Assembly: GCF_009862785.1 (NCBI RefSeq)
Contig: NZ_WWHU01000001.1
Span: forward strand, 744,001-808,000
DNA length: 64,000 nt
Source of the DNA: Gordonia sp. SID5947
GTDB taxonomy: Bacteria; Actinomycetota; Actinomycetes; Mycobacteriales; Mycobacteriaceae
Direction: 5' to 3'
The notes beneath the pieces are model-generated. The model ran no database searches, had not been told where the DNA came from, and was given only the letters and a program-made list of their open reading frames with translations. A program made the translations under genes and the position numbers. Position 1 is the first letter of the stretch. The number at the start of each line of letters is the position of its first letter. This document shows positions 57,102 to 64,000 of the stretch, piece by piece.

Positions 57102-58186
57102 ACGCGACCGAAACCGCCGTGGCGGGAAAACTCTCCGTGCTCGACCGGTTCCTGCCGGTGTGGATCGGCGCGGCAATGCTCGTCGGACTTCTGCTCGGTC
57201 GCGGCGTTCCGGGTCTGGGCGAGGTGCTGGCGGCGGTGGAGATCGACGGCATTTCGCTTCCGATCGCACTGGGGTTGCTGATCATGATGTACCCGGTGCT
57301 GGCGAAGGTGCGCTACGACCGGCTCGGTTCGGTCACCGGTGATCGCAGGCTGCTGCTCGGCTCGTTGATGCTGAACTGGATCATCGGACCGGCGCTGATG
57401 TTCGCGCTGGCGTGGCTGTTGCTACCGGATCTGCCGGAGTATCGGACCGGGCTGATCATCGTCGGCCTGGCTCGCTGTATCGCGATGGTCATCATCTGGA
57501 ACGACCTCGCGTGCGGAGACCGCGAAGCCGCCGCGGTCCTTGTCGCTCTCAATTCGGTGTTCCAGGTCGTCATGTTCGCCGTGTTGGGGTGGTTCTATCT
57601 CTCCGTCCTGCCCGGGTGGCTGGGCCTTGAACAGACGGCCATCGAGACCTCGCCGTGGCAGATCGCGAAATCGGTACTCATCTTCCTCGGGATCCCGCTC
57701 GTCGCGGGCTATCTCACGCGTCGGCTGGGCGAGCGCGCAAGGGGACGCGACTGGTACGAATCGTCTTTCCTGCCGCGGCTGGGACCGTGGGCGTTGTACG
57801 GGTTGCTGTTCACCATCGTGATCCTGTTCGCGCTGCAAGGGGAGCAGATCACCTCCCGGCCATGGGATGTCGTGCGGATCGCGCTGCCGTTGTTGATCTA
57901 CTTCGCGGTGATGTGGGGCGGTGGGTTCCTGCTCGGCGCCGTTCTCGGGCTGGGGTATGAGCGGACCACCACGATGGCGTTCACCGCTGCGGGCAACAAC
58001 TTCGAACTGGCGATCGCGGTCGCAATCGCCACCTACGGCGCCACCTCTGGGCAGGCGTTGGCGGGAGTCATCGGCCCGCTGATCGAGGTGCCGGTGCTCG
58101 TCGGCCTGGTCTACGTCTCGCTGGTGTTGCGTCGCCGATTCGCCACGCCCGCTGACATGGTGGCGGGTGGTCACCGTGCTGCCTGA
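57098..58186 (+). CDS. acr3: ACR3-family arsenite efflux transporter
   Basis: A 362-residue membrane carrier with ten spans: FLPVWIGAAMLVGLLLGRGVP at the start, LMLNWIIGPALMFALAWLLLP near 90, and the ACR3 signature GLARCIAMVIIWNDLACGD near 122 holding the essential cysteine, with ALNSVFQVVMFAVLGWFY after it and FTAAGNNFELAIAVAIATYG near 290. It extrudes arsenite using the proton motive force. GTG start 57098 overlaps the arsR stop; its own stop lies inside the arsC start region. Confidence 0.96.
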   Translation: MNATETAVAGKLSVLDRFLPVWIGAAMLVGLLLGRGVPGLGEVLAAVEIDGISLPIALGLLIMMYPVLAKVRYDRLGSVTGDRRLLLGSLMLNWIIGPALMFALAWLLLPDLPEYRTGLIIVGLARCIAMVIIWNDLACGDREAAAVLVALNSVFQVVMFAVLGWFYLSVLPGWLGLEQTAIETSPWQIAKSVLIFLGIPLVAGYLTRRLGERARGRDWYESSFLPRLGPWALYGLLFTIVILFALQGEQITSRPWDVVRIALPLLIYFAVMWGGGFLLGAVLGLGYERTTTMAFTAAGNNFELAIAVAIATYGATSGQALAGVIGPLIEVPVLVGLVYVSLVLRRRFATPADMVAGGHRAA

Positions 58187-58586
58187 TCACATCACGGTGT
58201 TGTTCGTCTGCGTGAGCAACCGCGGCAAATCAGTGATGGCCCAACACCTCACAGCCGCGGTCACCGATCACATCGAGGCAACTTCGGCCGGAACCGACGC
58301 CAAGGTGGGTGCCCGGGTCAACGAACTGTCGGCGCAGGTGCTCGCCGAGGTCGGTGTGGACGTGTCAGGCCATCAGCCACGTCAACTGACCGATGAGCTG
58401 ATGCGAGCCGCAGACCTGGTCGTGGTGGTCGGCACCGCCGACGTCTCTGTGCCGGACGGGGTGGAACTCGAGGTGTGGAAGACCGACGAACCCTCTCTGC
58501 GCGGTATCGAAGGGATCGAACGGATGCGACTGGTCCGCGACGACATCACCGAACGGATCCGTGTCCTCGACGACCGGTTGCACTAG
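58167..58586 (+). CDS. arsC: Arsenate reductase of the low-molecular-weight phosphatase fold
   Basis: A 139-residue protein with the phosphate-binding loop CVSNRGKS (C15). The usual C-x5-R-S of this fold is C-x5-K-S here (K21), a change I recall in mycothiol-linked corynebacterial ArsC enzymes. There is no second conserved cysteine pair of the thioredoxin-linked type, which also suggests mycothiol/mycoredoxin coupling. It reduces arsenate to arsenite, which Acr3 then exports. Start GTG 58167 overlaps acr3 by 20 bp; GTG 58176 is an alternative. Confidence 0.88.
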   Translation: MVTVLPDHITVLFVCVSNRGKSVMAQHLTAAVTDHIEATSAGTDAKVGARVNELSAQVLAEVGVDVSGHQPRQLTDELMRAADLVVVVGTADVSVPDGVELEVWKTDEPSLRGIEGIERMRLVRDDITERIRVLDDRLH

Positions 58587-58612
58587 CGGCGTGGGCGTGT
58601 GCGCGTTCGGAT

Positions 58613-59098
58613 TCAGCAGCAGGCCGTGGCGGCTTCCGCAGGATCGTCCGTACTGGGGCCGCAACACCCCGCGCTCGGCGCCGAGTCGTCGGTGGCGTTC
58701 TGCTCCAACAGTTTAGGGCTGGTGCCGAAGGTGTCCGAGTCGGCGAGCACGGCGTACACCTCCCACTTCTCGTCCGCCGGGCCGGTCACCCACACCTTGT
58801 CCTGCGTGGCGAAGCAACACGTTGAGTTGATCTCTTCCTGCGTGAACAGACCCTCGCCGGAGAGACGCGCGATCTCGGAGTGCACCTTCTCGCTGGACTC
58901 CACCTCGACTCCGAGGTGGTTGATCGTGCCGCCCCGACCAGGGCTCTCGATCAGCACGAGCTTCAGTGGCGGCTCGTCGACGGCGAAGTTCGCATATCCT
59001 GGCTTGCGTTTTGCCGGTGAGGTGTTGAACAGCTTGGAGTAGAACTCGACCGCGGTATCGAGATCGTCGACGTTGAGCGCGAGTTGCAGACGGGACAT
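58613..59098 (-). CDS. arsI: ArsI/CadI-family VOC protein (organoarsenical C-As lyase)
   Basis: A 161-residue VOC-fold protein. Iron-ligand residues in known ArsI (Gln, His, Glu) correspond to Q5, H61 and E113, and the arsenic-binding vicinal cysteines are C94 and C95 (STCCFATQDKVWVTGP). The C-terminal tail carries further cysteine pairs (AGCCGP, final ACC) that could bind thiophilic metals. ArsI removes methyl groups from trivalent methylarsenite; the mycobacterial CadI relatives are cadmium-induced. It is divergent from the second arsR, with the operator at 59159 between them. Confidence 0.9.
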   Translation of the reverse strand: MSRLQLALNVDDLDTAVEFYSKLFNTSPAKRKPGYANFAVDEPPLKLVLIESPGRGGTINHLGVEVESSEKVHSEIARLSGEGLFTQEEINSTCCFATQDKVWVTGPADEKWEVYAVLADSDTFGTSPKLLEQNATDDSAPSAGCCGPSTDDPAEAATACC

Positions 59099-59158
59099 GA
59101 CGAGCCACCTTTACCTGTGAGACATATATCGAAGTCAGGATTCAGGATGCGCCACCTC

Positions 59159-59173
59159 TTCGACATATGTCAA
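59159..59173. promoter_or_regulatory. ArsR-type operator between arsI and the second arsR
   Basis: The segment TTCGACATATGTCAA contains the perfect 10-bp palindrome GACATATGTC (59162-59171). It overlaps TTGACA on the minus strand (59173-59168) towards arsI. For the plus strand it precedes a TACGGT element (59183-59188) six bases before the arsR2 ATG, so both promoters would be blocked together. Confidence 0.68.
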
Positions 59174-59194
59174 GGTTCCCGGTACGGTGAATTC

Positions 59195-59557
59195 ATGCCC
59201 AAGGCTTTGCCCGTCATCGACATCAGCGCTCCCATCTGTTGTGAACCCGTGTCGGTGGCCCCCTTGGATGACGCCACCGCGCTGGAGGTCGCGCTGCGAC
59301 TCAAGGCGCTGGCTGATCCGGTGCGGATCAAGCTGATGTCGCTGCTGTTGACCGACGGGGCAGGGGAGCTGTGCACCTGTGACCTGGCGGCCTCGGTCGG
59401 TCTGACCGAGGCCACCACCAGTCATCACCTGGGTCAGCTTCGGAAGGCCGGGATGGTGGTGCCGGAACGCCGCGGCATGAACGTCTATTACCGCGCTCGC
59501 CGGGATTCCCTCGACGCGTTGTGCTCCGTGCTGGGTGCCGAGTCCCCACGCGCCTAG
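59195..59557 (+). CDS. arsR: ArsR-family repressor, second copy
   Basis: A 120-residue winged-helix protein: LRLKALADPVRIKLMSLLL, then CTCDLAASVGLTEATTSHHLGQLRKAGMV with the metalloid CxC (ELCTCD) near residue 70, and RRGMNVYYRARRDSL in the wing. A second cysteine pair, ICCEP near residue 15, could complete a different metal site from that of the first ArsR, as in cadmium/lead sensors of the CmtR/CadC kind. The short spacing from the TACGGT element suggests a leaderless message. It probably controls arsI. Confidence 0.9.
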   Translation: MPKALPVIDISAPICCEPVSVAPLDDATALEVALRLKALADPVRIKLMSLLLTDGAGELCTCDLAASVGLTEATTSHHLGQLRKAGMVVPERRGMNVYYRARRDSLDALCSVLGAESPRA

Positions 59558-59639
59558 CTTGGATCTCGTGAGCCCGATCCGGTCGCCCGCGTAGAACGCG
59601 ATCGAGACCCAGATGTGTTGCACTACAGCATTTTCGGTA

Positions 59640-60599
59640 TCAAACGTCCCGGTCGGCGTGCCGGAACTGCCGTCGGTATGACGAGGGTGTCACTGCATAC
59701 TGCGCGGTGAAGTTCTGCCGAAAGGTCACCTCGCTGTTGAAACCCGACGAGTGCGCCACCAGACGCAGGTCCCAGTCAGTGGTCTCGAGCAGGGTGCGGG
59801 CCCGCTCGAGTCGTTGCCTCAGTACCCAGCGGGCGGGTGTCGTGCCGGTTGCGTTGCGGAACTGGCGGATGAAGCTGCGCTTGCTCATCCGCCCCCGCTC
59901 GGCCAGCGCCTCGACGCTGAGTTCGCCGTCGAGGTGCTCGAGCGCCCAGTCCAGGACGGCGCTGATGGTGGTCGACGACGCGGGCGCCGACAGTGGCTGT
60001 TCGATGTACTGTGCCTGACCGCCTTCGCGGTGCGGGGCCACGACCATCCGGCGCGCCACCCGGTTGGCCAGGTCGGCACCGCATCGCTCCCGGACCAGAT
60101 GCAGGCAGGCGTCGATCGAGGACACGGTGCCGGCCGAGGTGATGACGTCGCCGTGGTCGATATAGAGGACGGAGTTGTCGGCCAGGTTGCCGCCCCGCGC
60201 GGTCAGCAATTCGGCGGCAGCCCAGTGCGTCACGGCCGGCCTGCCGCGCAACAGCCCGGTGTCGGCCACCGCGAGTGCCCCCAGGCACAGTCCGGCGATG
60301 GTCGCGCCCCGGTCGTGGGCGGATGTCACGTGCCGACGGAGTGCGTCGCTCACCGGCGGTGCGGACTTGGGCCACGACGGGATGACCACGATGTCCGCGT
60401 CGACGGTGGCCTCGGGGCCTGCGAGTCCGGAAAAGCGATGCCCTTCGGCCAGGCGTACCTCGCCGGCAGTGGTGGACCACAGGGTGATCGACCACGCCGA
60501 CGGGTCCCCCGAGAGCTGGGCTGCTTCCTGGAACACCAGCTGCGGGGCGGCGACGTGGAAGAGCGAGACGCCGTCGAACATGTAGATCGCGACGCGCAT
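59640..60599 (-). CDS. GlxA-family transcriptional regulator (DJ-1/PfpI + AraC)
   Basis: A 319-residue regulator. Residues 1-185 form a DJ-1/PfpI class-I amidotransferase-like sensor (VAIYMFDGVSLFHVAAPQLVFQEA, ATIAGLCLGALAVADTGLLRG with the elbow cysteine). Residues about 215-310 are an AraC double helix-turn-helix (VEALAERGRMSKRSFIRQFRNATGTTPARWVLRQRLERAR in blocks, then SSGFNSEVTFRQNFTAQYAVTPSSYRRQFR). Relatives control nicotinate, choline or arginine catabolism. It is divergent from an isochorismatase-family gene, its likely target. ATG 60599 begins the sensor domain directly. Confidence 0.92.
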   Translation of the reverse strand: MRVAIYMFDGVSLFHVAAPQLVFQEAAQLSGDPSAWSITLWSTTAGEVRLAEGHRFSGLAGPEATVDADIVVIPSWPKSAPPVSDALRRHVTSAHDRGATIAGLCLGALAVADTGLLRGRPAVTHWAAAELLTARGGNLADNSVLYIDHGDVITSAGTVSSIDACLHLVRERCGADLANRVARRMVVAPHREGGQAQYIEQPLSAPASSTTISAVLDWALEHLDGELSVEALAERGRMSKRSFIRQFRNATGTTPARWVLRQRLERARTLLETTDWDLRLVAHSSGFNSEVTFRQNFTAQYAVTPSSYRRQFRHADRDV

Positions 60600-60756
60600 C
60601 GTCACCTCACTCCGCCTGCGTCCCGTGGTGGCGCAAATCCATCGCAAATGGGCAATCGTGCCACCTATGCGGCTGATACTAGCGCAGCACAATGGCCCGT
60701 ACATGCACTCGGACGTTCAAGTTCGGGTGTGTCCCGACCGGAAGGACCTCCACCTC

Positions 60757-61389
60757 ATGCCCGCTCCGAAGCGCGCCCTCATCGTCATCGACGTCCAGAA
60801 CGACTACTTCGCCGGACCCGTGCAGGTTCAGTACCCGCCGCGCGAGGAGTCGATCGGGAACATCGCCTCCGCGATCGACGCCGCCACCGCGGCGGGTCTG
60901 CCCGTCGTGTCGCTGCAGCACACCTTCCCGGCCGACTTCCCCGTCTTCGCCGACGGCTCGGAGGGGTGGAAGCTGCACCCCGAGGTGGAGCAGCGGGTGA
61001 CCGCGGAGTGGAAGATGGCCACCAAGCAGACCGGCAGCGTCTTCGGCGGCACCGATGTGGCGGAGTGGCTCGCCGAGAAGGGCGTCGACACCATCACCCT
61101 CGTCGGATACATGACCAACAACTGCGTGCTCTCCACCGCCGCCCACGCCGAGACCCTGGGTCTGGCCGTGGAGGTCCTCTCGGACGCCACCGGTGCGATC
61201 AACCTGGCCAACGAGGCCGGTTCGGTGTCCGCGGAGCAGCTCCACACCACCCTGATGGTGCTGCTCAACTCGAACTTCGCCGCGGTGGGGGCCACTTCGG
61301 CGTGGACCGATGCCCTCTCCGGCGGCACCGCGCTGGAGAAGGACAACCTGGTCGCCTCGGCGGTGGCGGGGGCACAGGCTCACAGCTGA
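60757..61389 (+). CDS. Isochorismatase-family cysteine hydrolase (nicotinamidase-like)
   Basis: A 210-residue cysteine hydrolase. The catalytic aspartate is in ALIVIDVQNDYFAGP near residue 13, the cysteine in TLVGYMTNNCVLSTAAHAETLG near 127, and the cis-peptide region precedes it. Family activities include nicotinamide and carbamoyl-amide hydrolysis. Codons are unusually uniform (nearly all C- or G-ending), a sign of high expression. The ATG at 60757 has a GAAGGAC ribosome site. The 157 bp to the divergent GlxA gene contains repeated GCAAAT/GCAAT motifs (near 60633-60655), a possible GlxA site. It ends in a strong hairpin at 61411. Confidence 0.9.
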   Translation: MPAPKRALIVIDVQNDYFAGPVQVQYPPREESIGNIASAIDAATAAGLPVVSLQHTFPADFPVFADGSEGWKLHPEVEQRVTAEWKMATKQTGSVFGGTDVAEWLAEKGVDTITLVGYMTNNCVLSTAAHAETLGLAVEVLSDATGAINLANEAGSVSAEQLHTTLMVLLNSNFAAVGATSAWTDALSGGTALEKDNLVASAVAGAQAHS

Positions 61390-61410
61390 GATGAGCTGAG
61401 TGATACCGCG

Positions 61411-61450
61411 AAGGCGCCGATCCCGGAAGTTGTCCGGGGCCGGCGCCTTT
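61411..61450. terminator. Terminator hairpin after the isochorismatase-family gene
   Basis: Arms AAGGCGCCG (61411-61419) and CGGCGCCTT (61441-61449) pair perfectly, and an inner TCCCGGA/TCCGGGG helix extends the stem, followed by TTT. It separates this gene from the convergent TetR gene and can serve both. Confidence 0.85.
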
Positions 61451-61467
61451 CGTCGTCGGCAGGCTCC

Positions 61468-62076
61468 TCAGGGCCAGCGTTCGGTGATCAACTGGGTCAT
61501 CTCGTCCACCCAGGTGTCGTCGAGCGCGGCGTCGTTCCGGATCAGGATGCGAAAGATCGCGGTGCCGGCGACGACCTCGGCGAGCATGGGCAACTCGTCG
61601 TCGCCACGCCGTTCCTGCCCGAAGCGGGATTCGAAAGCTGCAAGGTTCCCGGCCAATCGCTCGATCATCATGGTGTGCACCTGAGGGTCGGCGACTGTGT
61701 CGGCGATCAGGCCGGGGAGAGCCAACCGCACCTCGGGGCTGTCGAACATCTCCCGGACTGTCTCGATCAATGCGCGGATATCGGCGCGGATGTCGCCGGA
61801 ACCGTCCGGGGTCGGGATCTCCTCGGCGGACAGTACCGCCTCGTGAACCAGCTGCGCCTTCCCCGACCATCGCCGGTAGATCGCGGCCGTGGTGGTGCCG
61901 GCGCGCGCTGCGATCGCCGAGAGCGACAGCGCGGAGTATCCCGTTTCGAGGATCAACTCTCGAGTGGCCGCGATGATCGCGGCGTCGATCCGGCCGTCGC
62001 GCGGCCGCCCCGGCGCGGATGGGCCGGACGTCTCGCCTGCGGACCTCTTGCCATTGCTGCGGCCGTCTGCTGTCAT
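61468..62076 (-). CDS. TetR-family transcriptional regulator
   Basis: A 202-residue TetR repressor. The helix-turn-helix is AAIIAATRELILETGYSALSLSAIAARAGTTTAAIYRRWSGKAQLV (given as residues about 35-80); the remainder is a helical ligand-binding domain with a TetR_C-like TWVDEMTQLITERWP end. The 30-residue N-terminal arm is basic and glycine/serine-rich. ATG 62076 is used. It is divergent from the hypothetical gene at 62127 and probably represses it through the dyad at 62094. Confidence 0.92.
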   Translation of the reverse strand: MTADGRSNGKRSAGETSGPSAPGRPRDGRIDAAIIAATRELILETGYSALSLSAIAARAGTTTAAIYRRWSGKAQLVHEAVLSAEEIPTPDGSGDIRADIRALIETVREMFDSPEVRLALPGLIADTVADPQVHTMMIERLAGNLAAFESRFGQERRGDDELPMLAEVVAGTAIFRILIRNDAALDDTWVDEMTQLITERWP

Positions 62077-62093
62077 GAACCCATCGTAGTTCC

Positions 62094-62113
62094 AATACAG
62101 TTCGCATCGTATT
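62094..62113. promoter_or_regulatory. Possible TetR operator
   Basis: AATAC and GTATT arms flank 10 bp in the 50-bp gap between the TetR gene and the divergent gene at 62127. The position suits an autoregulatory TetR operator; the arms are short, so the assignment is tentative. Confidence 0.4.
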
Positions 62114-62126
62114 TGAGGGAGTGTTC

Positions 62127-63242
62127 GTGAACCTGAGCCCGCTCGACGAGTATCCGATTCATCAGACACCGGCGCCGCTCACCTGGCCGGCGACGTCCGA
62201 CCGGAACTTCTACGATCGGTCCTACTTCAACGTGCTCGACCGGGATGGCCGATTCATGGCACTGACCGGAATCGGTTACTACCCACGCCTCGGGGTCAAG
62301 GACGCCTACTTCGTCGTTCGGCGAGGGGACGCCCAGACCGCGGTGCACTTGAGCGATGCCATCGACGACGACCGCCTGAACCAGAATGTCAATGGTTATC
62401 GGCTCGACGTCGTCGAGCCTTTGCAGGAGATGCACCTGACGCTGGCCGAAACGAAAGGCATCTCCGCGGATCTGACCTGGCGCGGGCTGTTCCCGGCCGC
62501 CCTGGAGCGTCCGCACGACATGCTGACCGAGCGACGAGTGACGTTGCAGGCGTGCCGGTTTGCCCAGGTCGGTACGTGGGAGGGATGGATCGATGTCGAC
62601 GGCGAGCGGCTCTCGGTCGATCGTGACAGCAGCGTGGCCAGCCGTGACCGGTCGTGGGGAATCCGTCCGGTCGGTGAGGCCGAACCTGCCGGTCGGCCCG
62701 ATGCGTCATTCCGCGGCATGTGGTGGCTCTACCTGCCACTGGCCTTCGACGACTACCAACTCTTCCTGATCCTCCAGGAAGATCCCGACGGACAACGCAG
62801 CCTCTACGACTGCACACGTCGATGGCGCGACGGTCGTGTCGAACAGCTCGACGGTGTGCGCGTCACCATCCACTACACGCCCGGAACCAGGATCCCGCAT
62901 GGCGCTCATGTCGAGTTCATGAACCGTGCGGGGGATCGCATTCAACTCGACGTCGAGTCGAAGTTGTTCGCGCCCATCGCATTCGGTTCGGGCTACGGTG
63001 GCGACTCCTCGTGGGCCCACGGCACGTGGAAGGAGGGGCCGTTCGCCGAACGGGTCAGCTTCGACCTCACGGACCCGGAAGTGATGGCCAGAGCGCCGTT
63101 CAGCCTCATCGACCACGTCGGCAAGGCGGTGTGCACCGAAGCGGACGGGCAGACCCGCGAGGGGGCTGGGTTGTTCGAACACGGAGTCATCGGTCCACAC
63201 CACCCGTCGGGCTTCTCCGACTGGACCGACGTCGCGAAGTAG
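62127..63242 (+). CDS. Hypothetical protein, lipocalin-like/DUF7064-type two-domain
   Basis: A 371-residue soluble protein rich in beta structure. Notable segments are FYDRSYFNVLDRDGRFMALTGIGYYPRLGVKDAYFVV near residue 28, DRSWGIRPVGE near 175, FRGMWWLYLPLAFDDYQLFLILQED near 198 and HGTWKEGPFAERVSFDL near 300. The layout recalls the paired DUF7064/DUF7065 proteins and AttH-like lipocalins often found in mycobacterial hydrophobic-compound degradation clusters; I have no reaction to assign. GTG 62127 is chosen because GAGGGA lies six bases before it; GTG 62121 is two codons earlier. The LLM oxidoreductase follows 10 bp later. Confidence 0.75.
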   Translation: MNLSPLDEYPIHQTPAPLTWPATSDRNFYDRSYFNVLDRDGRFMALTGIGYYPRLGVKDAYFVVRRGDAQTAVHLSDAIDDDRLNQNVNGYRLDVVEPLQEMHLTLAETKGISADLTWRGLFPAALERPHDMLTERRVTLQACRFAQVGTWEGWIDVDGERLSVDRDSSVASRDRSWGIRPVGEAEPAGRPDASFRGMWWLYLPLAFDDYQLFLILQEDPDGQRSLYDCTRRWRDGRVEQLDGVRVTIHYTPGTRIPHGAHVEFMNRAGDRIQLDVESKLFAPIAFGSGYGGDSSWAHGTWKEGPFAERVSFDLTDPEVMARAPFSLIDHVGKAVCTEADGQTREGAGLFEHGVIGPHHPSGFSDWTDVAK

Positions 63243-63252
63243 GTAGGACGCC

Positions 63253-64000
63253 ATGAAGATCATGACAGCGCTGTACGAGCCGACCGGTGCGGTCCAACGA
63301 GCTGAGTTGCTGCACGAAGCCGGCGCATCCGGTGTGTTCACCTTCGAAGGTCCGTTCGACGTGTTCACCCCGCTGGTACTGGCATCGGCAGTCAAGGGGC
63401 TCGACGTGATGTCCAACGTCGCGATCGCGCTACCTCGTAATCCGATCCAACTCGCACATCAGGCGAATGATCTGCAGTTGCTCTCTGAAGGGCGATTCAT
63501 CCTCGGATTGGGCACCCAGGTGCGCGCGCAGATCGAAAAGCGCTACGGGGCCGAGTTCGACCATCCGGTCGCGCGGATGAAGGAGATGGTGGGGGCGCTG
63601 CGAGCGATCTTCGCGACATGGAACAACGGTGAACGGCTGGACTACCGCGGTGAGTACTACCGGCACACCTTGATGACGCCCACTTTCGTGCCCGGGCCGA
63701 ACCCCTTCGGGCCGCCACCGATCTATCTCGGCGCGCTCGGTCCACGTATGACCAGGGCGACCGCGGAGGTGGCCGACGGTCTCCTGGTGATGCCGTTCGG
63801 GTCGAAGCGTTTCCTGCACGAGACGACGATGCCCGCCGTACGGGCGGGCCTCGCTGCCGCCGGCCGCAGCGAGGAGGACTTCGAGGTGGTGCCAGAGATC
63901 ATCGTGTCGGTCGCCACCGGACGCGACGACGACCACGCGTCGACGCGGATGCTGTTGGCGTTCTACGGTTCCACCCCGGCGTACCGGCCGGTTCTCGATG
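63253..64000 (+). CDS. LLM-class F420-dependent oxidoreductase, 3' end beyond window
   Basis: The first 249 residues of a bacterial-luciferase-like TIM-barrel enzyme that probably uses F420. Motifs are IMTALYEPTGAVQRAELLHEAG at the start, NVAIALPRNPIQLAHQANDLQLLSEGRFILGLGTQV near 56-92 (the LLM signature in blocks), RMKEMVGALRAIF near 110 and PPPIYLGALGPRMTRATAEVADGLLV near 155. It is cotranscribed with the hypothetical gene upstream, both facing the TetR gene. The usual family length is about 330-350 residues, so roughly a quarter is missing. Confidence 0.9.
   Translation, partial: MKIMTALYEPTGAVQRAELLHEAGASGVFTFEGPFDVFTPLVLASAVKGLDVMSNVAIALPRNPIQLAHQANDLQLLSEGRFILGLGTQVRAQIEKRYGAEFDHPVARMKEMVGALRAIFATWNNGERLDYRGEYYRHTLMTPTFVPGPNPFGPPPIYLGALGPRMTRATAEVADGLLVMPFGSKRFLHETTMPAVRAGLAAAGRSEEDFEVVPEIIVSVATGRDDDHASTRMLLAFYGSTPAYRPVLD

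Noticed and set aside
59751..61394. A 540-codon open frame spanning the GlxA gene and running along the isochorismatase gene in another frame
   Set aside because: It is out of frame with the isochorismatase motifs and antisense to the AraC domain; codon pattern is unlike a gene.

Overview
The window is 64 kb of GC-rich, gene-dense DNA with no rRNA, tRNA, CRISPR array or intact insertion sequence that I could recognise. The gene content points to a mycolic-acid actinobacterium (Mycobacteriales), most plausibly Gordonia or a close relative. Supporting signs are a furA-katG pair with a leaderless GTG start, three F420-type enzymes (deazaflavin oxidoreductase, PPOX-class and LLM-class), a mycothiol-type arsenate reductase, many GTG starts, heavy ATGA/TGATG stop-start overlap, and an intergenic repeat that I recall from Gordonia/Rhodococcus-type genomes. 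The genus is an inference; no marker gene settles it.

Layout. 1-11.8 kb: 3' part of htpG, a sugar kinase, acyl-CoA-type genes (dienoyl-CoA isomerase-like crotonase, carboxymuconolactone decarboxylase family protein, thioesterase) around a strong palindrome, a coupled AraC-DinB / dihydrofolate-reductase-like / methyltransferase set, a leaderless D-aminoacylase-like amidohydrolase, and a membrane alpha/beta hydrolase. 11.9-21.3 kb: a complete polyol utilisation locus, with an ABC importer and SorC regulator on the minus strand and, divergently, a zinc polyol dehydrogenase, a mannitol-2-dehydrogenase-type enzyme and a xylulokinase, with a palindromic operator between. 21.3-25.2 kb: DAP-dehydrogenase-like oxidoreductase, SDR, BASS-type transporter, CPBP protease. 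25.2-28.9 kb: an HNH-nuclease remnant, then a three-gene unit (URC1-like GTP cyclohydrolase II homologue, DUF1688/URC4, uracil phosphoribosyltransferase) matching the core of the URC uracil catabolic pathway known from yeast.

29-46.9 kb: bluB, furA-katG, dodecin, an MBL hydrolase, a frameshifted LysE exporter, an FKBP lipoprotein, glgC, a single-chain biotin-dependent acyl-CoA carboxylase, ilvD, a succinate-semialdehyde dehydrogenase and a frameshifted ClC channel. 47-55 kb: a sulP-merR unit with a MerR-type promoter, several small enzymes, a PAS-ANTAR regulator, an AlkD-like protein and an immunity-like gene cut by a nonsense codon. 55-59.6 kb: a rifampicin monooxygenase gene (rox) carrying a rifamycin-associated element upstream but a one-base frameshift inside, followed by an arsenic island (arsR, acr3, arsC, arsI, second arsR). 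59.6-64 kb: a GlxA-type regulator, an isochorismatase family hydrolase, and a TetR / hypothetical / LLM-oxidoreductase set running off the window end.

Two things stand out. One is the bacterial URC-type uracil operon, whose DUF1688 step is chemically undefined. The other is the rifamycin-associated element in front of a broken rox. Four genes (dihydrofolate-reductase-like, LysE, ClC, rox) are each exactly one base short, each explicable by one missing base in a G or C run. A sequencing undercall must therefore be excluded before they are called pseudogenes.
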